This document shows positions 8,048 to 17,391 of a stretch of 64,000 nt of DNA, one piece after another. The stretch is from positions 61,056-125,055 of the forward strand of contig CAZQBY010000002.1 in NCBI GenBank assembly GCA_964592405.1, read 5' to 3'. How positions within the stretch are numbered: position 1 is the stretch's first letter; every line of letters starts with the position of its first letter. The DNA comes from CAZQBY01 sp964592405 [NCBI: uncultured archaeon] (lineage in GTDB: Archaea; Altiarchaeota; Altiarchaeia; JAFGQM01). Position numbers and translations under genes: made by a program. A model generated the notes under the pieces. The model ran no database searches. It was not told the origin of the DNA and saw only the letters and a list, made by a program, of their open reading frames with translations.

Positions 8048-8150
8048 GTAGGACAAAGTTGTGAGGAGAGTAAAGCTGTAGGGATGGTGAGCCGTGTGAG
8101 GATGGTGGATAGGCATAACTAATCTCCCTATTGTAGGGATTTGTGCGAAA

Positions 8151-8160
8151 AGCTTTTTAT
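8151..8160 (+). promoter_or_regulatory. TATA box of the acidic small protein
   Basis: AGCTTTTTAT lies about 30 nt before the ATG at 8190 and supports that start over the in-frame GTG at 8166, which would be too close to the box. Confidence 0.45.
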
Positions 8161-8189
8161 GAGATGTGTTTCTATTTTTTCCATACCCA

Positions 8190-8417
8190 ATGGATGATTT
8201 TATGTCTTGCCCAGATGACCTCTATGAAGAGGGCAGGAAGAGGAAAAAGAAGAAGGATGAAATAGAGGAACTCTTTGGAGATGAGGATGACGAAGAGGAA
8301 AAAGAATGCAGGCCCAAGGATGAATTTGATGAACTCTATGAACAGGGGCAGGGCGATCCTGAGGACGTATATGCCAACGAGGATTTTGAAAACTATGATG
8401 ATGGAGTCGCAGACTAG
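8190..8417 (+). CDS. Small highly acidic hypothetical protein, 75 aa
   Basis: This protein is dominated by Asp/Glu with a basic patch (EEGRKRKKKKDEIEEL), an acidic run (GDEDDEEEKEC) and a repeated DEFDELYEQG-like element (DDLYEEG near the N-terminus, DELYEQG later). It is probably disordered. I do not recognise it. The ATG at 8190 is chosen because the TATA box at 8151-8160 fits it; a GTG at 8166 would add eight mostly hydrophobic residues. Its stop overlaps the convergent hisE gene end by 4 nt. Confidence 0.5.
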   Translation: MDDFMSCPDDLYEEGRKRKKKKDEIEELFGDEDDEEEKECRPKDEFDELYEQGQGDPEDVYANEDFENYDDGVAD

Positions 8418-8707
8418 CGGCGGCGTCTTCTCAATTCTGCAAGAACATCATCCAACTCCACCCCTTTGGCAACGAGCAGTACAAGCAGGTGATAAATGAG
8501 ATCAGAAACCTCCCAGACTAGGGAGTCCCTGCCACTACGAAGAGGACCGCTCCTAGCGGCCTTTTCCACCTCCAAAAGCTCCTCTCTGAGTTTTTCAAGT
8601 ATTCTTTCTTCATCCACAATGAGGCTACTGGTATATGAATCGCTCTTGGGATCAGCCTTGCGATCCTGTATGACCTGCCAGAGCTCCTCAATGATGTCCA
8701 AATCCAT
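8414..8707 (-). CDS. hisE: Phosphoribosyl-ATP pyrophosphohydrolase HisE
   Basis: This 97-aa MazG-like all-helical protein carries out the second step of histidine synthesis, PR-ATP to PR-AMP. Key strings are DPKSDSYTSSL, REELLEVEKAA and DSLVWEVSDLIYHLLVLL, holding the Glu/Asp residues that bind Mg. Length matches standalone HisE. No other his gene is visible. It is the last gene of the long minus-strand unit, 14 bp after rad50, so it would be carried on the DNA-repair transcript; the biological reason is unclear. The C-terminus ends in a run of arginines. Confidence 0.88.
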   Translation of the reverse strand: MDLDIIEELWQVIQDRKADPKSDSYTSSLIVDEERILEKLREELLEVEKAARSGPLRSGRDSLVWEVSDLIYHLLVLLVAKGVELDDVLAELRRRRR

Positions 8708-8721
8708 CGCTGATTTAGAAA

Positions 8722-10752
8722 CTACTCGCTTAAAATCTTGGAGATATTACCTTCCTTGACAAACCGCACTACTTTATCCACAAAAGACTCTATTTTCGGC
8801 TCATGACTGACAATTATTGTCTGGCGATTGTTCAACTCATGAAGCACATCCCTGACAGAATCCATCTGATCATTTGAGAACCCGTCTGTTGGCTCATCAA
8901 GTATAAGGAGGTCCTTGGTCCTTATTTTTTCAATCAGATCATTTATGACCCGGTTGAGGGCAAGCCTATAGGTTAGGGCTATAGCTGTTCTCTCGCCTCC
9001 GGACATAAAGGAGTAATCGGTCTCATAGCCGTTCTGCTCAATTACAACTGAAAAATTGTCATCTATGCGCGCACTCATATTGTCGTCCATTACGAGAGTG
9101 GAAAACCACTTCTGAAAGAGAGAGTTGAACTCATGTTGCACACTAACCATAACATGGCGCTCTATGTTTTCCATCAACTGGACGAAAGAGTCTGTCAGCC
9201 ACTCATTGTATCTCATGTAGGATTCCATGAGCCTCTTCTTTTCCAGCTTATCTTTTATTTCCATGTCCAGCGATCTTATCTGCTCCTTCAAGCCAGCCGT
9301 TTTCTGCTTCACGGCCGATTCCCTCATCTGAAGCTCATTCACAATCCTTCTCAGCTCTTCAACTTTGTGTTGTTTCTTTTTGAAATCCTCTGGAGGAGTT
9401 TCATTTTTTATCTCCCGGGCAATGGAGTTTATCCTGTCGGCAAGTTCCCTGCGCCTTTTTTGTATGGATGTAATGTCCTGCATGTATTTTAACCTCTGGT
9501 CATTTAGACCTTTCTCCATCTCCCTCAGGGAATTCCTTTCTCTAAGGCGTGATTCATATCCTTGGACTTCCTCCAGTCGCTGCCGTAGTTTCTCTAGTTT
9601 TTTGCGCAACCCGTCCTGCCTCCTTCTAAGTTCCGCTATCTCAGATTTCTTTGCCTCAATGCCCCTCCTAAAAGACTTTCTATCAGCCACCGGCTGCTTA
9701 CAGGTGCCACAAATGCCGGTCTTTAGAATCTCAGAAAGTGAAGCGACCTCTGTTTCGAGGGAGGCAATCTTGGAGATAATCTCCCTTTCACTCTTCTCTA
9801 AGGCAGATATGTCTGAAACTATCTCCTTCGCAGACTTTTCCGGCTTTTTGAGATCCTTGAAAGCTGAAAGTTTTTTGGCCAGCTCCTTCAGCTTGGCTCC
9901 AATGCCCTCCAGTGATTCTTCCAGTCGGGATTTTTGTCCATTCAGGGTCTCAAATTCGGCCTTGAGAGAGGCATACTCTTGTTTCTTCCTGCTGATGGCA
10001 TCTGCCTTTTTCTGAAGCAGATCCAGTTCCTTTCTCTTGTCGTCAAGTATAGCCTGCTCCAGCTTTATCTTCTCTTCGAGCTCCCTGAGCACTTTTGTTT
10101 CGGCATTCAACTGGTCCGAAAGCCCCTTCCTCCGGGTCTGTTTTTCATCCAGATCCTGTATCGAACCGTGCAACTCCCTGATTCTGCCCCTCAGTTCGCG
10201 CGCAAACAGCTTGGCATTCTCGGCTATACGCTTGTATCTGTCCATACCAAAAAGCCTGCGTATAAGGTCAAGCCGCTCCTCCCGGTCAGCCTCTATGATA
10301 TGCCGCATCTGCTCCTGTGGGGTATAAACTGTATAGCGATATATAAGGGCACTGTTTTTCTTTAGGGCTTCTGGTGGATAACCCAGCAAGTCCAGCACGA
10401 ATGCGCGCAATTCCTGAGCAGTCATCTCTTTCTTCAGTCCATCAGCAATGATATAGCCGGAAGACTGGACAACTGTGTTCTTTCCCCTTTTGAGGGTTCT
10501 CCTGATAGTGTATTCCCTGCCACCAACCTCAAAGGTCAGCTCCACCGAACCCTGATCGCTTCCATGACGCAGGAGGCTGGCACCCGGCAGATTGGGCTTC
10601 TGTATGCCAAAGAGAGCAAAGTCTATTGCTAGAAGGATAGTACTCTTGCCGCTGCCTATGTCACCAGAGAGCAGCACAGACCCCTCTGGAAACCGTATTT
10701 CGGCAGAATTATAACTGCGTATGTTCTCAAGCTTCAATCCCCTAAGGATCAT
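8722..10752 (-). CDS. rad50: DNA double-strand break repair ATPase Rad50
   Basis: This SMC-like ATPase pairs with Mre11 for DNA end tethering and processing. The 676-aa protein has the Walker A motif SGDIGSGKST near residue 32, a long coiled coil, the zinc hook ICGTCKQP (CxxC, near residue 347) at the apex, a second coiled coil, the ABC signature SGGERTAIA (near residue 586) and Walker B LLILDEPTDGFS (near residue 615). It is shorter than the roughly 850-900 aa of many archaeal Rad50s, which implies shorter coiled-coil arms. It lies 54 bp downstream of the PLC/S1-like membrane protein gene and in the same unit as mre11, herA and nurA. Confidence 0.93.
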   Translation of the reverse strand: MILRGLKLENIRSYNSAEIRFPEGSVLLSGDIGSGKSTILLAIDFALFGIQKPNLPGASLLRHGSDQGSVELTFEVGGREYTIRRTLKRGKNTVVQSSGYIIADGLKKEMTAQELRAFVLDLLGYPPEALKKNSALIYRYTVYTPQEQMRHIIEADREERLDLIRRLFGMDRYKRIAENAKLFARELRGRIRELHGSIQDLDEKQTRRKGLSDQLNAETKVLRELEEKIKLEQAILDDKRKELDLLQKKADAISRKKQEYASLKAEFETLNGQKSRLEESLEGIGAKLKELAKKLSAFKDLKKPEKSAKEIVSDISALEKSEREIISKIASLETEVASLSEILKTGICGTCKQPVADRKSFRRGIEAKKSEIAELRRRQDGLRKKLEKLRQRLEEVQGYESRLRERNSLREMEKGLNDQRLKYMQDITSIQKRRRELADRINSIAREIKNETPPEDFKKKQHKVEELRRIVNELQMRESAVKQKTAGLKEQIRSLDMEIKDKLEKKRLMESYMRYNEWLTDSFVQLMENIERHVMVSVQHEFNSLFQKWFSTLVMDDNMSARIDDNFSVVIEQNGYETDYSFMSGGERTAIALTYRLALNRVINDLIEKIRTKDLLILDEPTDGFSNDQMDSVRDVLHELNNRQTIIVSHEPKIESFVDKVVRFVKEGNISKILSE

Positions 10753-10806
10753 CTATTATTTAGAAACGGGGAGGGTAAAAGATTAACATTCTGCTTTTGA
10801 TTTAGC

Positions 10807-12051
10807 TTAGCTTCCTGCCCTCATCCGGCTGGATCTCTGACTGGATCTGCGGCTGGGTATCTGATCTGGCCTTCGAGATCCCGGCTCACCCTCCCTACGC
10901 ATCCTGAAAAGCGTTATGACAACAATCGCCGCTATCAGTGCCAGCGCAATTACAGATGGCCAGGATCCTACACCCGGGGCAGACTCCCCAGCCGGTGCAA
11001 CAGGAGACTCTGATTTGAAGACAACTCCCGCAACCTCCCTTGCTGTCTCTTCCACCTCTTTAGATTCTTGTACCGGCTCTGACTGTCCGGACTCTTTTGT
11101 TGCCTCTGGCTCTCCAGCCGGTTGGCCCTCTGTCCCAGGACTTGCACTCGAGACCGCCCAATCACTATAGTGCCCCCAGTCATGGGCATACCACTCGTAT
11201 TCTAGGCCATTGACGCCCGCCTGGTAGGCTGTGTGCAGAACATCAGCTATGGCATTGATTATGTTATTGATGTTTCTTCCAGTGCACTCTATGAACTGTG
11301 GGTCATTCAAATCATAGTTGTTATCCATCCATTCAGCTGAGCAGGAGCCGTCTTTCCTTCCAAGATAGGTGGCCACACCCACCCTCAACACAGCATCATA
11401 AGGCGATATGATCTCCAGTCTGCCGTCAAATTTTATATAGCTGCCGTATACCTCCTGAAACTCATCCGAGGGATATGTTATATCGGTCAGCCTGAGCATA
11501 TAGGTTTCGTAGTCAATGCCATGCTTTTTGTTGTCCAGAACCCGTGTGAATAAACCAGCATCTGAGATATATGATGCGATGACACCTGCCCATTTGGATG
11601 CCGTGCCGGTGGCCCCAGATGCCAGAGAGTTGATGAGGAGCTCATATCTTTTCATAGAGCGCTTGGCCAGAGATGCGTCCAGAAGATTTCCTTTTTCATC
11701 AAACCTTAGATATTGAGCCAATAGGTCATTTATACTCTCGGCATAGCCACTGCTATCAGGGAGTTCTGTGCCATAAAGATATAGTCTCTCACTGACCCAT
11801 TCAGCCTCCTCAGGGGCCTGCCTGGCGAGCATTTCCAAGGCGGCCTTAGCAAAATAGTCATGGGTGCCAAACATGTTGGTTCTTTGCCACAACATTGGGT
11901 CATCCACAAATGTGGGCTCCCCCCACAAAGAATTGCCATTGCCCCAAGAAGAAACAGGAGGGATCATAGATAATGCAAAAAGCATGATAAGGGATATCAC
12001 AAAGAACCTGAATCCGGCCCTGGTGGGTGTGATCACAAACCTGGCTTCCAT
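10807..12051 (-). CDS. Secreted, C-terminally anchored Zn-dependent phospholipase C / S1-P1 nuclease-like protein
   Basis: This 414-aa protein has an N-terminal hydrophobic signal (FFVISLIMLFALSMIPPVSS) followed at once by a Trp, as in mature PLC/S1-P1 enzymes whose N-terminal Trp binds zinc. Then come FGTHDYFAKAALEML (His), LYGTELPD (Asp), ASYISDAG (Asp) and KKHGIDYETY (His), the usual spacing of zinc ligands in this all-helical fold. A Pro/Glu/Ser-rich linker, one membrane segment (SVIALALIAAIVVITLF) and a basic cytoplasmic tail follow. The activity could be on phosphoesters or nucleic acids outside the cell. Its place between mre11 and rad50 (6 bp after mre11) is unexpected. The family assignment is from motif order and not certain. 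Confidence 0.55.
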   Translation of the reverse strand: MEARFVITPTRAGFRFFVISLIMLFALSMIPPVSSWGNGNSLWGEPTFVDDPMLWQRTNMFGTHDYFAKAALEMLARQAPEEAEWVSERLYLYGTELPDSSGYAESINDLLAQYLRFDEKGNLLDASLAKRSMKRYELLINSLASGATGTASKWAGVIASYISDAGLFTRVLDNKKHGIDYETYMLRLTDITYPSDEFQEVYGSYIKFDGRLEIISPYDAVLRVGVATYLGRKDGSCSAEWMDNNYDLNDPQFIECTGRNINNIINAIADVLHTAYQAGVNGLEYEWYAHDWGHYSDWAVSSASPGTEGQPAGEPEATKESGQSEPVQESKEVEETAREVAGVVFKSESPVAPAGESAPGVGSWPSVIALALIAAIVVITLFRMRREGEPGSRRPDQIPSRRSSQRSSRMRAGS

Positions 12052-12057
12052 ATATTG

Positions 12058-13332
12058 TTAATCAAAGCTTTTATTTAAATCCCCCCTATCGACGGTCTTC
12101 CCACTGATTATTGCATAGGCCTGAGAGTTTAATCTCTCCTCAAATGCCGAACTGGTTTCCCCTTCTGCCTTTTCAGTGTCAAATGCCGTAATAAAGCGTT
12201 TGATAAGCCATGCCTGCTTCTCATCCTTGGCATATTCCTCTATCAGGCGCCGTTCAAGGTTTTCCACGGTATCATGTGAAACCCTGACTTTTCCATATTC
12301 TCTTGAGCTAAGCCCGCTGGTATTACGGAGGACAGCATACGCACCGTTCTCGTAGGCCATCTCCATATACCTTCGAAAATCTATATCAGTTGGCCGGCCT
12401 TCCTTAAGCGTGCCAAATACGCGCCAGAGGACTATCTGCCCGCCTTCTGATCCAGTCGCCGAGAGTCCAGAATTCAGGGTCTCTTTCGAACTGCTGGATA
12501 CTATCCTTTCCACACTCTGTGCAAGCTGAGCCTCTACCTCCCCGGGAGTCCTGCCATCAGCATTAATTTCATGGCATAAGATCGGATGAAGCACAAGTCT
12601 AATAAATGTGGGTTTGTTGTTATCTACAATAAAGAATCCGCATCCACTATCCGACAGATCCCACATCTCCCTGAAGTTGCAGGGAAAGATGGGTCCGGGG
12701 AATATCAGCCTCCCTCCATAGAAGTCAGTTTCGCTCCTGCGGTGTATATGTCCGCCGGCATAGTAGTCAAAACCCTTGGGAAGTAGCGACGCTGGTATGC
12801 CCTCCACACGCTTCATATCCTCTGGTAGATAGTCCCTTATGCCTGAATGGAACATAAATATCTTATAGCCCTCACCCCTGCTTATGGAGCGGTCGAGTTC
12901 CCGATAGTATTGTTCTTCCAGGCCACCCTTCCTGCCAAACATGCCAACAATCATTGCTCCGGATTTGTCTTTGGTTGGATTCAGGACCAGTTTTCCATTC
13001 TCTTCACTCCCCCTAGCCACATTCGTAATGAGCTCGGCATTCTCAAACACCCTGAGCATGGTTTTGCCTGAAGGGGAATAGTCATGCGAGCCGCAAATTG
13101 TATAAACAGGAATTCCTGCTCTTTTGAGCAGGCTCAGCTTTTTTGAGACAAATGCCAGTGTATCAAGGGGTGGGACGGAGGTGTCAAACAGGTCGCCACT
13201 TATGAGAATAAAATCAACATTCCGCTCTATGCAGATATCTACTGCCATCTCGAATGCCCTGAGATTTGCCTTCTGCAACTTTGGATCCCGCCACCCCCCC
13301 AGATGGAGGTCGGCCATGTGTGCAAATATCAT
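12058..13332 (-). CDS. mre11: DNA repair nuclease Mre11
   Basis: This Mn-dependent nuclease partners Rad50. The phosphoesterase motifs are all present: FAHMADLHLGG at the N-terminus, ISGDLFDTSVPP, CGSHDYSPSG (Ser in place of the usual Asn of GNHD), FHSGIRDYLP and AGGHIHRRSE. A C-terminal helical extension would bind the Rad50 coiled coil. The ATG at 13332 is preferred because Mre11 proteins usually begin right at this strand (MxFAHxAD); an in-frame start at 13362 would add 10 residues. It is separated from rad50 by one gene, whereas in most archaea the two are adjacent. Confidence 0.92.
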   Translation of the reverse strand: MIFAHMADLHLGGWRDPKLQKANLRAFEMAVDICIERNVDFILISGDLFDTSVPPLDTLAFVSKKLSLLKRAGIPVYTICGSHDYSPSGKTMLRVFENAELITNVARGSEENGKLVLNPTKDKSGAMIVGMFGRKGGLEEQYYRELDRSISRGEGYKIFMFHSGIRDYLPEDMKRVEGIPASLLPKGFDYYAGGHIHRRSETDFYGGRLIFPGPIFPCNFREMWDLSDSGCGFFIVDNNKPTFIRLVLHPILCHEINADGRTPGEVEAQLAQSVERIVSSSSKETLNSGLSATGSEGGQIVLWRVFGTLKEGRPTDIDFRRYMEMAYENGAYAVLRNTSGLSSREYGKVRVSHDTVENLERRLIEEYAKDEKQAWLIKRFITAFDTEKAEGETSSAFEERLNSQAYAIISGKTVDRGDLNKSFD

Positions 13333-13367
13333 TGTGACTACACTAAAATTATTCGGACTCACAAAAA

Positions 13368-13970
13368 TTACGGTTTTTCCTCCTCCCAGTCGGTATTTAC
13401 ATATCTGGTTATGTATTCAATAGGGACCTTGTTTATTGGAACCTGATGTACACTGCCATCCATAGCCCTAACCTCTGGTATGTGCCCGGGTTTCAGGCGG
13501 ACCACTTCATAATCGCCGATTATGCCATGCTTCTTTGCCTTTTTGGCAGTCTCCGATATGTCCCTTATATACTCTTCGCTGACATTATTTAACATACCTC
13601 CCGGGATTATGGTCAACTTTGTTTCGCTAGGCTCCCATATCCCAAGCCTGCTTTTCCCATGCCTTCCCTTAATCGCCCTCAGCATGAACCCCAGAAAATC
13701 CTCCGGGTGGTGAAGCCGGTTTGTGACATTGACGACGTCTCCGCCCAACAGCCTGCTTATATCCCTCTCTGTGGGAAACTCTCGCATAGCCTTGGCGGAC
13801 TGAGTAACCCTGTGACCAACAACTGCTCCCGGTTTTCCCGGCCTGTGAAGTACTATACCGGTGCAGATGCTGATTGGGGTATATATGGCATGGTGTTTGT
13901 TTGAAGCAACCACATAGCCGGACCCCAGCACCATTTTTTTTATCCTAGGCCTTGGAGACTTTGGAGGCAT
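13368..13970 (-). CDS. Unknown basic protein inside the HerA-Mre11 unit
   Basis: This 200-aa soluble protein begins MPPKSPRPRIKK, with no Cys cluster or known nucleotide motif. It has HPEDFLGFMLRAIKGRHGK near the middle, then KLTIIPGGMLNNVSEEYI and a C-terminal stretch RLKPGHIPEVRAMDGSVHQ. The middle region resembles part of the unknown protein at 19254 (HPKTVTDGIL..., a Gly/Arg run, VTIIPGRM), which suggests distant paralogy. The ATG at 13970 is chosen because it starts 2 nt after the herA stop; the longer frame to 14024 would overlap herA by 52 nt. Position between herA and mre11 suggests a role in DNA-end processing, an inference. Confidence 0.65.
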   Translation of the reverse strand: MPPKSPRPRIKKMVLGSGYVVASNKHHAIYTPISICTGIVLHRPGKPGAVVGHRVTQSAKAMREFPTERDISRLLGGDVVNVTNRLHHPEDFLGFMLRAIKGRHGKSRLGIWEPSETKLTIIPGGMLNNVSEEYIRDISETAKKAKKHGIIGDYEVVRLKPGHIPEVRAMDGSVHQVPINKVPIEYITRYVNTDWEEEKP

Positions 13971-13972
13971 TT

Positions 13973-15511
13973 TTATGAGAATTCCGACAGATCGGTCTTT
14001 GTCTGCCTGACAGACGATTGACATGAACCCGAGATAAAATCCCTATCAAACAGAGGGATGTGGACTGGAATGGCAAACTTTGTAAAGGTGGAGGTTATCA
14101 GCGCCTCTCCCTTGTCCAGTGAGGCAATATTGCGTCCGTCCTTGCTAAGGTCTTGGGATGCACTCTCGATAATGGCACGCCTCTCCGGCTCCATCTCAAT
14201 GCCCAATATTATCTTGGTGTTCATGTTGGCTAGGACCTCGCGCGGTATAAGGGATGGGAGCTGCGTTATCGCGATGAGGCCTATCTTGAACTTTCTACCC
14301 TCCCGCGCAATGGTAGAGAAGATGTTCGGCCCGGCCTGCAACACGTCCTTCCCAAGGACGCGTGGAGCCTCCTCTATTATTATGGATATCACGGGCTTTG
14401 TGGAGAGCTTGCCATTCTTCTTGTAGTACTTGTACCTGTCCAGCGCCTCTGAGGCGACCATTGAGGATATGAGGAGTTCCAGCTCGCTGGAGAGTGGGGA
14501 TGTGTCCACTATTACAGTCTTGCCCATCTCCAGTGCAGAAACCATGTTCTCCAGTGTATTCTCATACTTCTCCTCTGCAAAGACTCCCTCGCACTTGACG
14601 GTACCGTCCTCCGATGATATGCCCAGTATGTTGAGTTTCCTTATCAGCACGGCAAGCGTTTCCTCCTTGACACCGGTAGCCGGTTCACCACTCAGTATAT
14701 TTGCCACCCACTCCTCCTTGTCCAATTTGTAGTATGTGAACAGCGCATCACGCTGGGCAGGTGAGAGATTGAGAACCCCTTGGAAGAACCACGGCTTCAG
14801 CAGGTGATAGTTTATCCTGAGCGTTTCCGCGCCAGCCGGCGGATTGGTGGAGTAATAGACAATTTTTTCTCCTGCCCTTGGGTGATTCCCCAGCCCCGCC
14901 TCTTTTCCGCCGGGGCCGTTGTAGTACTCATCATGCGGGTCAAGTATCAGCATACCGCAATAGTTCTTGTCAATGGCAGACCAAGACATTATTCTGACAA
15001 GATTCGACTTGCCACGCCCGGTGGTGGCTGATATGAGGACATGGTGAGAGAGCACCTTCCTACCATCCAGCTCGACTGGTATGCCCATGTCTTTTGATCC
15101 GGAGCGGATGTTGCCGACATAGAGGGCATTCTCCTCCCTGCCCAGGAAGTCCAGATCAGCCTTGTTTATCCTCCTGACAGGGCTGAAGAAGCTCGGCAAC
15201 GTCTTGGGCATGCGCGCAATGCCTGCGTTTATGGACACCAGCCCTTTGACTTCTGCTAGAACATAATTGCGCAAGTCCGCCTCCATAAAGCCTAGATCAG
15301 AGCCATGGCCCTCCAGTTCCATGCCGGAAAGCAGTTCCAGCGACTTTGGAGGTATCTGTGAGGCATAAAGGAGGTTGTATACCTGCAGAATGGTTTTTTT
15401 GTTGCCGTTCTCTGTCACAAGCAGCTCGCCCAGCTCCAGCTCCTCACCGCTTTTCTGGCGCACTAGAAGCTCGCCAAATTCCCCAGATAGAATCTGCCCA
15501 ACTACTTCCAC
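13973..15511 (-). CDS. herA: Bipolar DNA helicase/translocase HerA
   Basis: This 512-aa hexameric ATPase acts with the NurA nuclease in 5' end resection. The N-terminal HAS-barrel region ([20 protein letters not shown]) is followed by the RecA-like domain, with Walker [15 protein letters not shown] near residue 163, Walker [10 protein letters not shown] near residue 190, a late [11 protein letters not shown] acidic motif and a [20 protein letters not shown] sensor region. Length fits archaeal HerA. It lies two genes from nurA and two from rad50, the classical archaeal resection neighbourhood but here with extra genes between each pair. Confidence 0.92.
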   Translation of the reverse strand: MEVVGQILSGEFGELLVRQKSGEELELGELLVTENGNKKTILQVYNLLYASQIPPKSLELLSGMELEGHGSDLGFMEADLRNYVLAEVKGLVSINAGIARMPKTLPSFFSPVRRINKADLDFLGREENALYVGNIRSGSKDMGIPVELDGRKVLSHHVLISATTGRGKSNLVRIMSWSAIDKNYCGMLILDPHDEYYNGPGGKEAGLGNHPRAGEKIVYYSTNPPAGAETLRINYHLLKPWFFQGVLNLSPAQRDALFTYYKLDKEEWVANILSGEPATGVKEETLAVLIRKLNILGISSEDGTVKCEGVFAEEKYENTLENMVSALEMGKTVIVDTSPLSSELELLISSMVASEALDRYKYYKKNGKLSTKPVISIIIEEAPRVLGKDVLQAGPNIFSTIAREGRKFKIGLIAITQLPSLIPREVLANMNTKIILGIEMEPERRAIIESASQDLSKDGRNIASLDKGEALITSTFTKFAIPVHIPLFDRDFISGSCQSSVRQTKTDLSEFS

Positions 15512-15544
15512 TTTTGAGTTAATTTGACAAACATGGGAAATAAA

Positions 15545-16261
15545 TCACTGCCTTTCGACTAGTTTGAAGGGTATGTTTTGAAAATTTCTTTTGTAGAATT
15601 TCTTTTTCCTCGACATCACAGCTTTGGACACCTTGGGGTGCTCGATTACTATCCCAAGTATCTGTTCTGGGCCGAATTTCTCGATTCCCCCCTGCTCTGG
15701 CTTTCCTGAACGTGTCATAGGGGCCATGATATGGAGAGTATATCTGTCACCCCTTATGGACTTGATAGACCTGGCATAAGGCAGATTTGGTGATGCCCAA
15801 GAGCTTGGGATTTTTCTCTCGTAAACCCTGTCAACATTGGGCCACCTTTCGGACCTGAATCCCTCTGAGAGTATAATTTTCAAAACCCCAAAGCTATCTA
15901 TCTTGTATGTTAGTGGGCGGATACCATGCATAACAGGATTCTGGTGCACAACAAAGCGCATTTTGCCCTTTGGGGAGCGGGCCACCCTAAAGTCCACAAC
16001 ACCGTTTGGAAGACCAAAACTGAATATGTGCTGGCTTGCACTCCTCGTCTTCAGGTCCTGCATGCGGCGAATCACAGCCTCTTTCAGCCTTTTTGCAGTT
16101 TTCATCGCATGCGTTCTCTCGGAAAATTGCACCCCTGAATCCTCAAAAGCCGAGATTATCTTCTTTAGCGGCGTCCTGCGCGCATCTGTCAGTGTGCCCT
16201 CAAAAATGTGAAACGGCCTAGCCCCCCTAATCCTCTGTCTATGAAATCTTCTTATGGGCAT
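15545..16261 (-). CDS. Unknown basic protein between herA and nurA
   Basis: This 238-aa protein is Arg/Lys-rich from the first residues (MPIRRFHRQRIRGARPFH), with ARRTPLKKIISAFEDSG, LKEAVIRRMQDLKTR, then a mixed beta-looking half (FSFGLPNGVVDFRVARSP, RFVVHQNPVMHG, KIILSEGFRSERW) and a basic C-terminus with SRKKKFYKRNFQN. I recognise no family. Charge and position suggest a nucleic-acid binding accessory of HerA-NurA. It sits 23 bp after nurA and 33 bp before herA, firmly inside the unit. Confidence 0.65.
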   Translation of the reverse strand: MPIRRFHRQRIRGARPFHIFEGTLTDARRTPLKKIISAFEDSGVQFSERTHAMKTAKRLKEAVIRRMQDLKTRSASQHIFSFGLPNGVVDFRVARSPKGKMRFVVHQNPVMHGIRPLTYKIDSFGVLKIILSEGFRSERWPNVDRVYERKIPSSWASPNLPYARSIKSIRGDRYTLHIMAPMTRSGKPEQGGIEKFGPEQILGIVIEHPKVSKAVMSRKKKFYKRNFQNIPFKLVERQ

Positions 16262-16284
16262 GTGAAAGTTAGAAGGGATAGGTA

Positions 16285-17391
16285 TTAAACCATTCTGTCC
16301 AGCCAGTCATGGGCATCACTTGCAGCGAGCAGGTCCGTGAAATCCTGAAAATCGCCGGTTCTGGATATCTCAGAGAATAACAGCATGCGAAGACTGTCCA
16401 GACCCTCCCGGCGGATTCGGGCATTCTTGTCTGCATCAATGAGGCCATATGGATATCCCGGAAATGTGATATCCCTGGAATTTGCAGCAATAGCAGACAT
16501 TATCCTTTCTTTCTGATCCTCCTGTCCCTGCAGTACTTCCACCCTGAGGGTATATCGGCTTTGTGGATGGAAGCAGGCAAAGTTCAGGTCTGCCCTGTGT
16601 GCCGTATCAGTGATATCCACAATGTTCTCATAATACCATGGCGCATGCACTCCATTTTCGCGTGCAAGTCTGTTTATGGCCACTGTAAGCGGTAGCCCGG
16701 ATGTCGTATAGAGATGGGAGGTCTTTGAGATACCGCAAAACAGCACATTCTGCCTGTGTGCGGCATCATAGGCAGCCTCCGCATACCCAATCTGGTTTGT
16801 GTATGGTGCATGGAGCGTTCCGTCCCTGATGAATATACTGCCATCTGGCAGGGCACGACAGACAAAGGAGGCATAGTTCCACTCGGCAAAAGAGCGCGCA
16901 ACATCGCCAACCCGTGGTATTCTTATCTGTTCCAAACCCTCTCTTATTGTCTTATCATAGGAATCAAAAACCAGATCTTCTTCATTGGGCAGATATTGGG
17001 CATGCTCCTTATGCAACGGAATAAAAGTGTTTTTATATTCTATTTGATTACCATTGCCCTCCCCATCCACACCGGCGGCAGTTGTGATGACAAAAAATTC
17101 CAGCCTGTTTGGAATACCCAGCCTGATGCGCTTGTTATCCTGAAAACAGCTTACATATATCCTTTCAAAGTGTACTGCAAACGATGGCGCCTGTATCAAC
17201 GCCATATTGCCGCCATCCAGAAAAGCTATAATTGTATCACGGTCGTGTGGGGAGGGAATCCTCCTGAAGTTCTTTGCATCAAAGTCCCTTGCCTTATAAT
17301 GGTCTTCCGGCCGGAAACTGGGCCTACCTAGGGGTAAATCAACTACCTGATCAGCTATATGTGCAACCCTCTTGGCAGCATCGGTTATCAT
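16285..17391 (-). CDS. nurA: 5'-3' nuclease NurA
   Basis: This 368-aa Mn-dependent nuclease works with HerA to resect DNA ends. NurA-domain features are the first catalytic acid in IIAFLDGGNMALI (about residue 58), a beta-rich middle, FIRDGTLHAPY (about residue 198) with another catalytic Asp, KTSHLYTTSGLPL, and the C-terminal PYGLIDADKNARIRREG. Length is within the family range. Its start codon overlaps the end of the upstream Zn-ribbon gene by 1 nt, so the two are coupled. Confidence 0.87.
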   Translation of the reverse strand: MITDAAKRVAHIADQVVDLPLGRPSFRPEDHYKARDFDAKNFRRIPSPHDRDTIIAFLDGGNMALIQAPSFAVHFERIYVSCFQDNKRIRLGIPNRLEFFVITTAAGVDGEGNGNQIEYKNTFIPLHKEHAQYLPNEEDLVFDSYDKTIREGLEQIRIPRVGDVARSFAEWNYASFVCRALPDGSIFIRDGTLHAPYTNQIGYAEAAYDAAHRQNVLFCGISKTSHLYTTSGLPLTVAINRLARENGVHAPWYYENIVDITDTAHRADLNFACFHPQSRYTLRVEVLQGQEDQKERIMSAIAANSRDITFPGYPYGLIDADKNARIRREGLDSLRMLLFSEISRTGDFQDFTDLLAASDAHDWLDRMV

